From Takakia lepidozioides (taxonomy: Eukaryota; Streptophyta; Takakiopsida; Takakiales; Takakiaceae): a stretch of 64,000 bases of DNA. Positions 38,283 through 48,839 of the stretch are shown here, in pieces; within the stretch, counting starts at the first letter, position 1; the number at the start of each line of letters is the position of its first letter. Made by a program: the position numbers and the translations under genes. The notes under the pieces were generated by a model. It was not told where the DNA came from and ran no database searches. It was given only the letters and a program-made list of their open reading frames with translations. The stretch covers positions 28,024,001-28,088,000 of the forward strand of contig CM060733.1 in the NCBI GenBank assembly GCA_030704615.1, read 5' to 3'.

Positions 38283-40790
38283 ATGCCGCCGTCAAATTGT
38301 GATCAAATTGAATTTCAATTTAGGCACTATAACTGCAGAGGCGGGCCATTTTCGAAATGGAGTTTTCGAGGGAAATATCCACATTTGCTTTCACGTTCAG
38401 TTGGTACCAAAATGGCGAACGAATTCCATGCTTTTCAGGCATTTCGATTGTTATCTGATAGTGATTTGGGAAGTAATCATGAGAATGTTCAGTTTGTGAG
38501 TAGTGATTCTGATCGTGAATACCATGGGAGGGAAATTCATAATCGACAGATACCGCGATCAACGACGACTGATCAGCCCGATAGTGAGTTGAGTGATTCA
38601 GGGAGTGATTCGTTAGATAATCTTGCAAATTATGAGTGGGCGCAAAATCCATATGAGAATGTTGAGATCCAGTGTGGGCAAGGTGGAGGTTTCAAAATTG
38701 ATGACGATGGCACACAGGGAGTTCACAGTTGTGGGCTTAATGATCCACCGATGCCCGATCCCATATCCACTCCCGTTCCAAATTTAGACTGCACAGAAAA
38801 TGCAGACGTGACACTTGACTCCATTGATGCACTTGCTACCAAATATGCTAGACAATCACATGGAGCTCCTCATCTGAAGAAGAACGGGAACTGGACAAAC
38901 AATTCATTGAGATTGGCGATGAATGTTGTGGGGGCAGGAATGGCAATTCGAGTGGCAAGCAGGCAATGTCCCTATGACAAGCCTGCGAAACCATTTATAT
39001 GGAGTAACAAGAACCAGAAAGCGGGGAATCAAACAAAGAGGAAGTTGAACTGGTAAATTACTTTATAAAGATGCAGGAGTATGGGCACCCGCTGACGTTA
39101 ACACAGTTGCGCTTGAAGGTCGCAGAGATTTGCCAGGAACGCCAAACACCATTCAAAGACGGTATCCCAGGGTGTGGTTGGGTTAGATGGTTCAAAAAGA
39201 GGCACCCAGAACTTTCTTTGCGGCATTCCCAGGGCTTGGAAACGGGACGTGCCAAGGGACTTTGTCCAGCCAATGTCCAATCATTTTATGATAACCTAGC
39301 TGAAGTATACAAGAAACACAACTATTCACCAGAGAGGATTTGGAATTGCGATGAATCAGGGGCTCAAGCAGGGAGGAACGGAGGAGCTTTAGTCATTGTC
39401 AAGAAGGGTTCCAGAAGAGTCCATTCAATTATACCAGACGAGAGGGAATGGCTCTCGGTACTGTCATGTATGAATGCAGGTGGCGGAAAGATTCCAAATT
39501 TCTATATTTTCAAAGGCAAAAGGTTCAGATGGAATTACATAATTCGTTGTGAGAGCGGTGCAACTATGGCGACGCAACCGAAGGCTTGGATGACCTCCTT
39601 CTTGTTCTCAAAATAGATATCTCACTTCATTACAGCAGCTGAACGTCTCAGGAATGCCATCACACCACAGAATCGGCACCTGCTCATTCTCGATGGACAC
39701 AATTCACACGTCACTATTCATGTCGTCAAGAAAGCAAAGGAGGTGGGCCTAGATCTCCTTCCTTCACACACATCACATGCCATGCAGCCCTTGGATGTGT
39801 CCGTGTTTAAGTCATTCAAGACAAACTTTAGAGCATTTCGAGATGTCTGGGCAGCTGCTAATAAAGGAGCTACAGCTGCAGACTCTACTGAACCATTCAA
39901 TGATTATGTCGCGCATCTCACTTCGGTAAGCTCCCCTTCAAGTCATAGTTACTCGCTTCGATGCGCTCGTCTAACTCCCAACCTGGCCGCCGGGCCAACT
40001 CGGAGCTTCGGCTGCTCACCGGGACATAACGGTCCTCCTTTACTCTTCCCAGAAACCCTCCACCAATTTGGGCCTAATGGAAATTCCCTTTGGTGGATGG
40101 CAGTCCGGAACCCACCCACCACGGTCCCATTGGACCGTGATGAGTCCCAAGACTCCCCATGACTCCCACCACAAGGTCTTCGCCCCCATGGTGAGTCCTA
40201 TTGCACCCCCACTAAGTCCCACTAAGCTACCACCACCCCTCGTGGAACCACCCCCACCGCAACCCGGTGTGCGGGGCTCCACCTAGTGAGCGCCTCCGCC
40301 TCCCTTGGGCACTCAAAGGTGCTTCAGCCCCCGCATCTATTGTCGCCACTGCCCCCACCACAGGGGCAGCCCCTCTCGTGTCCCGACCCCTTGCCCTCAA
40401 GGCAAAGGGCCGCGACAACTAGGCTTAGGGAAGAACAGAGGGCAGCATTAGTTTTGGCCAAGGAACGAAGGGCAGCTGAGAAGCTTGATAAAGAAAATGC
40501 AAAACGCCAGAGGGGTGAGGATCAGCAGGCCATGAAATGATTCAATGAGGCCTGGTCTGCAAAGTCATGCACTGCAACTGGAGAGAGGCTCCACGAGGCG
40601 ATCAGAACACAAGCACCAATCCCTCCTAGCGCATACAGAGGAGTGTATTGCGGGAATGTTCCTCCCATTTGTCGAAGGAACATGAAAATTTCTATTCAAC
40701 GTAGAGCAGTGAGGAAAGCCGGACAAGACATTTCAAACTTGCAGCTCATAGAACCTCCCTGGGTGTACAGACCATCTAATCAGAAGTGAA
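38283..40790 (+). pseudogene. Pogo/Tigger-like DDE transposase, interrupted
   Basis: The N-terminal frame (38283-39056) is acidic and includes a helix-turn-helix-like stretch (SLRLAMNVVGAGMAIRVASR); a frameshift near 39010 moves to the next frame. There HTH/CENPB-like sequence (GCGWVRWFKKRHPELSL) leads to a DDE domain: NCDESG (about 39350), LDGHNSH (about 39695), and QPLDVSVFKSFK (about 39790) supply the three acidic residues expected of a pogo-type catalytic triad. A TAG at 39614-39616 interrupts FLFSK and SHFI. A solo LTR at 39907-40417 splits the C-terminal part, which resumes as RLREEQRAALVLAKERRAAE; another stop follows at about 40538. The C terminus reads on to WVYRPSNQK in the right inverted repeat. 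It cannot make a full transposase as it stands. The function when intact would be cut-and-paste transposition. Confidence 0.85.
39907..40417 (-). mobile_element. Solo LTR (Ty3/gypsy), internally deleted, antisense
   Basis: Starts TGTCGCGCATCTCACTTCGG and ends GGGCCGCGACA, matching in reverse the 5' LTR at 59864-60601 and the solo LTR at 55695-56406. Compared with those it lacks a central block including the TATA box and the CCATTTTATGGC stretch, so it is about 510 bp instead of about 710-740. It sits inside the pogo-like transposase frame. Flanking 5-mers (GATTA and ACTAG) do not match, so the target duplication has decayed or an edge has rearranged. Confidence 0.85.
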
Positions 40791-40819
40791 AGGTTGCGGT
40801 TATTCAAGGCTTCCAGATC

Positions 40820-42863
40820 TGAAAGGATGCAAGACATGAATGACTAACATCAGATCTAAAGGATGCAAGACATGTAGGACTTACTTACCCAAACTCCAAC
40901 ATACCCTAGACCCAAACTTAGAAATTTGAAGGTTTGCATTGGCTATTCTCTGGTTATTTTTTGATGTGCAAATATGGTGGCTATTTGAGCTCGTGTGTTC
41001 CTACGTGAGGCTTTGACTGTTAGACAATCCCTTGACCTGGGGGCTCCAAAAACTAAGTTCACACCATTGCTCACCAACTTAGATCTCATTTTATTTTATT
41101 GCTGGAAGGTCCTGATATGGGTTTCTAATTGAATGCAATAGTATTTGTCTACAGGCTGGCTGGCACTGCAACCTTTTCATTTTGTGGTTTTTCTCTATTC
41201 TAGAAACGTTCCTTGCTACTGGAAAATGGATACTAGCCATTGTTTCCCATAACTTAGATGGCAGGATTCCAGCAGGACTCAATGGGAGCAATGAGTTAGA
41301 ACACGATGCAGATGGGAGTGACCTGCAAATTTGATTTGATCACATGGTGGCTAGCCAATCTATCTAATTCACTTGGAACTAGTGTGGTGTAACTATTGTG
41401 GAATGATCTTTGTTTTTAGGTTTAAATCCACCGGTCCTGTGAAAAATCTCAGCTGTTTCAAGTTATTTTTAGTCCATTGAATCCTAGCCAGCTTTCAGTG
41501 TGTAAAACCAGAAAATGTACTTAGGGCTTCCACACAAATTTCACAGAAGTATTTTCTATCATCAATCAAGAGAACTTTGTACAAATTTTGTGAGGTTAAC
41601 ATATCTTGGAGCTTGCCAAACAATTTTTTCACAGTAGATATCTTGTCCTCCATTGGCAGATATTTCTGCACATATCAAATGGAGGAAGAGACGAGAATGA
41701 GATCTGCTGGTTAGGTGTAGAAGATGGGTTTGCAGTTGTGGATGCAATGCGAGAAGTTGGCTCACGGCCCTCACGCATGGCGCTGCAAGCTCTCCTGACT
41801 ACATCAAGCTATATATGTGTCTATGAAACAGAGAGTGTCCTGAACTAGTCGTAGTGACTGTTAGCTAAGGTGTACCCTCAGGTCTCAGTCCAGTCTTCAG
41901 AAAACCACTTCTGGTAGGCTGCATCTACCAGGAAATGACCCTCAACCCGACATTCACTGACCTCTCACAACCAGCGACAAAGTTGACTGCAAAATTAACT
42001 AATTAATTGATCAAATCAGACACTGTTAATTAAGGCACCTTCTTCAACACATTTCATCATGTTTTGCCCTCTTAATATGACATGGTCCTCAACACTTTTG
42101 GCCTGAGAAGTAAGGCAGTTGTGAGCACATCGTTTTGTAAGGTATCGGATACATGAAGTCTGATTATACCAGAGGTTTCATTCCTAGTGCGCGAGCAGTT
42201 GATCGGATTCCTAACTCTATGTTCGTAACTCTAACCTAAGGCTAGACTGGTCAATTTAGTTCTTCTCAATTGTAGATCATACTGGCGGGAGAAGGAATCG
42301 AAACTGGCGGGAGACCGGATCATATCTTGTGATGAGCGATCAGGTTTACGTTTCTGATCAGTTTTAGGAAGCGAGGAGATTAGTTTTCTCACGCCATCTG
42401 ATTATGTTTGAGCAACTTCTGGTCTGATTTTGGCTAGTGGTAGATCACCATCCATATGGACCTGATCAGTTTGGTACTTAATCGAACTCAGGTTACTAAA
42501 AGAGGAAGGTTTATTTTCTATAAGTACACGAGCAGTTTGCTGGCAGGAGTTGTGCACATTTTTTATATGTAAGAGACAAACAACTTACACGTTAAGGACA
42601 CTGCAGTGTGAGTGTTCGGTTGATTTCTGGTCCAGAATAGAGCCCTTTACTGGTCCACAATGGGTGTTTTCTGTATTCGCACTTTGAATAATCAACAATA
42701 TTACGGTTTTTGACATTTGATTTTTGTTTGTTCTGCAACAATTCTTATTTACATTTGCCAATATCAGTACCAAAAATGCATATCTCAACTTTGTTGTGTT
42801 TCTTAAATGAGCCAGAATAGGTTCATCTACCTTACCTTCCCTTGATCCAACAGCTCCAACCAG

Positions 42864-42901
<38 letters not shown>

Positions 42902-43029
42902 CAAAACAAAAAGAAAATGTCGGATGCGGGAGGATGACGGGGGGATGACAGAGATAGCAAAGTGGCCCATTCTAAGAAAAATCTTGTTTCTTTTGAACTT
43001 CCTAAGGCTGTCTGGTTCAGAGTTCAGAC
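40820..43029. other. Intergenic; short direct repeat and a 36-bp poly(A) run
   Basis: Just outside the pogo-like element, CAGATCTGAAAGGATGCAAG and CAGATCTAAAGGATGCAAG occur about 35 bp apart. A run of 36 A at 42864-42899 could be a retroposon tail or a simple repeat. No gene recognised elsewhere in the interval. Confidence 0.5.
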
Positions 43030-43365
43030 CAGTGTTGGGCGGGTATATATGTTGACATATATACCCGGCCGGGTAATAGTCAGGGTATTATACTATTGAG
43101 ACCCGCCACCCAAGTTTTTGGTGGACCCGGCCTGAGTTAGAACCGGTCAGGGTCATCTCGCCACTTAACCGGCCCAAGCTGGAACCGGTGGGGGGCAACC
43201 TGGCTTACTACATGGAACCTGACTGGAACCTTGAAAAGCAGCCGGGTATCAACTTTTGAAGAAGACCTTGAGATGTGATTACAACCGAGCTGCATTCATG
43301 AGTAGTGATTATGCAGCCGCCTTCCGAAGATCTCTATCGTGTTAATTCTTTGAGCGCCAAATTCG

Positions 43366-45597
43366 ATGGCAGACCAACATTGTTACGAGCTTAGAGTCTA
43401 CAACCTCTGGGTTCCCTCCGGGAAATCATGGATGAGCAAGCTAGTTGTGCCTTGCAAGCATATGAAATCCCTGCATCATCCAACATTTTACCACATGATG
43501 ACACTAAGGTTGAGCAGATTGGGCATGATCTTGCTATCGTGGATGAGGTTCTCGAAGATCCGCAAATCGAACCTGCACAACAGCAGCTCCTTGTTTTGCA
43601 AGCACAGGGCAAATTCTGGAAACCACACAATAGAGGCTCTGTCTGTTGTCACTGCCATTCGCAAGCATGTTGACGTTGCTCATCCGGAATTGCTTGCTAC
43701 GATGAAAGCGCATTTGGCTGCAAAGGCATCTGCGAAGCTCGAGCACAACCATCAAGCAAGTAAGAAACGAACTTTGCCTACAGGTTGTGCCATTACATCA
43801 TACTTTGGGTCCACAAATCCTTACAAGCAAACAGATGAGCAGCAAGTGCAATTTTTGGAAGACTTTACACTTTACATTGTTAAAAGTTACAGGGCCCTCT
43901 CATCTGTTGAAAGTTTGTAGCTTAGAAGATTGGTTTTGAGGCGGTGTCCTCGTGTCATATTTCCTTCTCGGAGACAATTTGTGGACGAGGTTTTGCCGCC
44001 AATGGTTGCTAAGACGATGGATCGTCATGTGTTGCCTTCCCTTGGAAGTTGTGTCTCTGCATCTGCCAGCTTCGATTTATGGATGAGCAGGGGTGGAGTC
44101 GACACTTTTGCCTTGGTAATCAATTTTATTAGTTCTGAGTGGGTTCCTGTTCATGTTACTGTGGGTCTATTTGAAGTGTCTAACACATCAGGGGCATCGA
44201 TGGCAGTTCAGTTGAAAACCTTACTCAACAGTTTTGATTTGACCAGACGCATTATTGCCTTTGTCAAGAGTGAAGGAGGTAATTTGAGCACAATGGCTGC
44301 CGCTCTAAGATCTGTCGTATCATGCGATGTTTTGGAATCCCTTACAGTTTTTGAGGGCACATGCTTTGCACATGTGATGTCTAAAGCATACCAATACGCA
44401 ACAAATGAGGCCAAAGATTGTGTAGATTTCAAGGAGGTTTCAGTTTCTAATGCTCAAGCGTCACTACAAAAAACAATCACATGGACCAAGAAAAGTGGAA
44501 ATGGTAGAATTGAGTGGAACAAGGCCTGTGTGGATTCAGGGTTACGGCCTCGGAAACTGAAAACTCCGGTCAAAACCAGATTTGCATCAAAGGTGATAAT
44601 GTTTGAAGAAACCATGGAGTTCAAAGAGGCCATTATCACTTGTTATGGTCGTCAAAGTCTGACGCTCCAACAAAGAGTTCCTAAGCCCCAAATTTGGGCT
44701 ATTACAGAGGTGTTACAAATTCTTTGAAATCTGTCGTGACAGCTTGTGTGGCAAACCAATCTCGAGGTCATTGGTTACTTTCTGATGCACTCAATGCGTC
44801 CATATCCATCTCAATTATCATGCAAAGGGAGATACAGTTGGAGTTTGATGGGGAGACCGCCAGATGTGTTCGAATTGGAGCTTCTCTTACTGAAAAGCAG
44901 GATACGGCAAGAGGTGTTACATGTTCTCAAACCTTTCCTTGCATTTCTACAACATTTTGATGCACGCAAGGCACATAACATGTTTGCGCTTCTGTTGGAT
45001 CCTTGTTTCAAGGGGCTGAAACTTGTGTCAAATTATGTGGGCCATGAGGCTACTGTACAACTTGTTCAAGACTATGACCAAAAATGTCTATTGCCTTTAC
45101 TGATGGTTTGTTTTAAGCGGTTGAACTAGGCTACACGCGAGTCTGAAGTTGTTTCATCTCCTGAAACATATGAGGACAACAATATGTTTGGTGTGGGAGC
45201 ATCAAACGAAGAAGCAAGTGCTGCAATAGTGAAGGTTGAACTTTCATTATTTCGGCGATTCATTGTTCATATAACTACAACAACCGATCCCTTGTTATGG
45301 TGGCGTGATCACGAGCATCAATTTCCCAACGTTGCATATCTTGCCAAACAAATCTTTGACATCCCGGGGTCCCAAATTGAGACCGAACGAGTTTTTAGTC
45401 TTGCAGGTGTCCTCACATTACTCCGTCGTTGTCGTTTGCAGGTTGAGAATCTTGACAGGCTGGTTATGGTGATCAAAAATTGGCCAGATGACCCTTGATA
45501 TGATTGTAAACCTAGAAGGGATTTGAAAGATTTCATGGTTGGAGAGGCAACCCTAGCCGAGGATAACTATGATGTCATAGAAGAAGCAGGTTTTTTT
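43366..45597 (+). pseudogene. hAT-family transposase, frameshifted and with stops
   Basis: The pieces run in order through the hAT fold: an N-terminal part (about 43428-43680), GCAITSYFGS and FPSRRQFVDEVLPPM, a catalytic core with ASFDLWMSRGGVDTFALV and FEGTCFAHVMSKA, and the C-terminal dimerisation domain with PLLWWRDHEHQFPNVAYLA, ETERVFSLAG and VMVIKNWPDD (about 45290-45495). Breaks: a frameshift between 43560 and 43680, TAG at 43918-43920 where a Trp is expected, TGA at 44725-44727 with a frameshift, and a stop near 45129. It lies 336 bp inside the left end of the enclosing hAT element. Not functional as read. Confidence 0.88.
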
Positions 45598-46987
45598 TAG
45601 GATTTGAGCCTTTCAGATCATGGCCACATGATTAGCTAGTTGGACTAGCCAATTGTACTTGGGAACACCTCACATCTGCTTTTCTGGTGCGGATATGACA
45701 GAAGGAGGTATGTAGAAAAAGTTGGATTGGTGCAGTTTGAAGGTGCCTAAACCAAGCTTTATGATATCATAAAGTCCACATGAACACTACATGTTGTTGG
45801 AATGGCATAAGTACTCTCTCTTTCTCACTTCTCTTTCTTTCTTTCTTTTTCTCTCTCTCTTTCTTTCTTCTCCCTACCCTCAAGGTCTGTGACAGATTCA
45901 ATTGAGGTTTGAAAACTAGATGCTTCTGATGTCTCTACTTGTTCATTTCATAAATTGTTTCTATGGCTACATTTCTACCCTAGCTATTGAGCAGTACTTT
46001 CTCATTAACATGCCAGATTATACTATCGTGCTGAGGGCACGTGGGTTTCTTCTAGTTTTCTTAAACAAATGCAATTCCTGCACGACAGTTGCACTGGTCC
46101 AGGTTTGAATCTCTTGATGAATGGTTGTTTGTTGAGAGCTTGTTAGGTTAACCACCTTTCTTTTTATTAATCTGCTTTCTTTTGTCTCATAAGCTCTTTG
46201 AGCTTCCTTGATGTTGTAGGTTCATTTCTTTTTCTGCTTTCTCATTTCCCGAGTCTATGGTCTCAAAGCTGCAACTTGCAGCAAACAGTCTCACAAGTAC
46301 ATTTTCATTTTCTATGTGGTTGGTGGAGCTTTGGCACTTGCATCGCTGTTTATCTCAACCAAGAGCTTATAGCACTGTCACAAAGTCCACATAACCAGGC
46401 CATGCTCTGATACTGAAGCTAAAGTCTTTACACGTCTATTGCCCAAATTGTGGAGTTGCTCTGTTGTTGTAGGCTGGAGGCGGAGATGAGTGCAGCGTGG
46501 ATCGGTTTTTGGCACAACATATTGTTGTTGGTTACTACTTCATGATGGTGGTCATTGGCCACAAGGCTATGGCAAACACCGTCTTACGAGTACATTCTCT
46601 CTCCCTCTCCCTCTCTCTATCTCTTTCTCTCTAGCAGTTGTGGCAAACATGTTATGAGTAAATTCTCTTCAGCAATTGTGGGCAAATGGCAACCTCGGCA
46701 GTCTGAAATTAGCATTGTGTTTTGACGATGATGTTAGTTCACCTTATATCCACATGCCCTTCATCAGATTGTCATTGGAGCTATGGCAATTTTGGGGTGA
46801 GTCTCATGTATCAGGGTGGGCTGAAACAATGCTACTTTTAGGTGGTAGGGAGTCCAACTGCCACCCAAAGGATTTTGAGGTCCAAAGGCAAGACCAAGCC
46901 AAGTCCCTGAACCTCATATTTTGAAGTTGAAGTCCACCTCTCTCATATGCAAGAAAGACTAAATACAGGTTTTCACATGGGGCAGGA

Positions 46988-47510
46988 TTGTCCCTGAAGG
47001 TAGGGCTATTTCTGATGGATATGATTGCAGATCACTTCTCAGAATATGTGGACATTCTCAATGCATGTGCCAGCCCAGCAGCACTCGGACAGGGCAAACG
47101 GCTACACGCCGACATAATCAGAGCTGGTTTTGAATCAGATGTCCAAGTGGGGACTGCACTTGTCTGTATGTATTGCAAATGTGGGTGTGTGGGGGATGCG
47201 CGTGTCGCATTTGACACAATGCCTGAATGAGATGTGGTCTCATGGACTGGGATGATAGCAGGATATGCTCACCAAGGGCACAATGAAGAGGCTTTGGACC
47301 TCTTTCAACAAATGCAACTAGAAGGCATAAAGCCAAACAACATCACCTTCATCAACGCCCTCAATGCGTGTGCCAGCCCGACCACCCTAGAAATGGGCAA
47401 GCAGATTCATGCAAGCATCATCAAAGCTGGATTTGTGTCAGATGTCCAAGTGGGGTTGCTCTTGTCAGCATGTATTGCAGATGGGAGTGTGGTGTTTGTG
47501 TGCAGCTGAA
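46988..47510 (+). pseudogene. PLS-class pentatricopeptide-repeat (PPR) fragment
   Basis: Two successive units are clear: LNACASPAALGQGKRLHADI with GFESDVQVGTALVCMYCKCG, then DVVSWTGMIAGYAHQGHNEE with MQLEGIKPNNITFINALNAC, then GKQIHASIIKAGFVSDVQVG. This is the wording of plant organelle-targeted PLS-type PPR proteins that bind RNA and often direct RNA editing. A TGA at 47228-47230 replaces the Arg expected after MPE (CGA to TGA would suffice), and a frameshift near 47450 moves the continuation to another frame. No start, targeting peptide, E or DYW domain is present. It lies inside the hAT boundaries, so it is a captured or inserted fragment rather than a resident gene. Confidence 0.85.
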
Positions 47511-48839
47511 TTCTTGTGCTACCATCTCCTGTGGGGACATACCCCACCACTGCCCAAAATTTGTCAGTCTAGCAAATAAAGGTCAGGGGCTTCTATGGAA
47601 ATGCATCCCTGGTGATGATGCTTGTTGTGTCTCTTTGTTGGTACTGTTATTGGCGTCTGGGTCCTAATTTGATCCATAGAGGAATTGAAATAATTACCTG
47701 TATCAGAAGTTGTTGTACAGTGATACGGTGAGGATTTTTTGTGCATCAAACAAATAGAGAGGGCCCAGGGGTCAAGTTGTTTGGTAGGTCCTTGTTGGGG
47801 GTAATATACTCTAATGGGTTGTGATGTTTTGTAGGCTACCACATAATCAGATTTGAGGTGATATGTAACCAGATGGCAATGTCCGAGCTTCTATTTCGAA
47901 ACATATTAGATGCTTCCTCACTGAACAGGTGCTTGGTGATCTCTACGGGCTAAGGATTGACAAATGTGAATGGCCATGACTGGGACAGATGCGGAGTATT
48001 TGGAATGTCAGATCTGAATATTCAGTTGAGCCTGCCAAGCGCATCAGCCATGACTAGCCATGACCGTAGCAAGCCCTGCCTTTCATGACTACATTGCTAT
48101 GTGCTATTTAACCCTTTTCCTTACAACTATAGGCAAGATTAGAATCTTATAGCACTGATGTTGTATGGAAGGCAAAAAAGCCTAAAGGATGTGGTTATGG
48201 TGTAAGTTGTCTCCTGAAAACTCATGCTGTTTTCAGAAAAGTAAGATGCCATGACCAGCGACACTCTATAATCCACAGTTTTTGAATCGTGCATTTACAT
48301 GAGCAGGATTGCTGTGATGGCACATAGAAGCAAGCACGACAAATTTATTTCCATTTCTAGAGATATGAAATACAATGATACTGTGACTCTTCCTATCTCT
48401 TTCATTTTTGTTTCCTTTTTCTTTTTTTGGGTCTTCTTGATGTGACTCTCCATATCTCTTTTTTTTCCCCTTTCTTTTTGGTCCTCTTGAAATCTTAATA
48501 TATAATAACTGAAAATCAGGTTATATTGATAACCGATGTATGGACCCGGTGCCGTTCCACTTGGATAATGGCATATTGATAACTGGGAGATTTTGTTTTT
48601 GGGGACCCTTCTATTGATAACCTCTAACCGCCACAATTTCCAAACCCCTACATTATATATAACCGCCTCCATTCCGCTTTAAGCAAAGATGCCTTACTCG
48701 GACCCTTCAATATGCCCAAATTGTCATACCCGCCCAATAGTGGTTCAGACCAACATTACTCTACAATAATGACGACAACCAACATGTAGCCCAGTGGTAA
48801 TGGGCACATACCACGTTGGATGTGGTTGTGGGTTCAAAC

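Larger units (their letters stand above)
37441..40819. mobile_element. Pogo/Tigger-like element bounded by 102-bp inverted repeats
   Basis: Sequence 37441-37542 is the reverse complement of 40718-40819 with two visible differences over 102 bp. The outer ends read GATCTGGAAGCC and GGCTTCCAGATC. The interval holds a decayed pogo/Tigger-like transposase; the right repeat overlaps the last codons of that reading frame. Pogo-type elements usually have short terminal repeats and a TA target duplication; no TA duplication is evident at these edges, so the repeats may be true long termini or the product of an inverted duplication. Confidence 0.6.
43030..48742 (+). mobile_element. hAT transposon, 5.7 kb, with target-site duplications
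   Basis: The left end reads CAGTGTTGGGCGGGTATAT; the reverse complement of the right end reads CACTATTGGGCGGGTAT. Both are bordered by the same 8-bp direct repeat GTTCAGAC (43022-43029 and 48743-48750), the target duplication length of hAT elements. Inside are a decayed hAT transposase (43366-45597), a SINE-like tail (about 46180-46240), a copy of the 7.46-kb repeat (46553-46600) and a PPR fragment (46988-47510). The terminal sequence is shared with the 1.16-kb element at 48840. Confidence 0.85.

Noticed and set aside
40040-40420. Protein-like frames with Pro/Ala-rich sequence
   Set aside because: They lie in the solo LTR and recur as shadows in the other two LTR copies.
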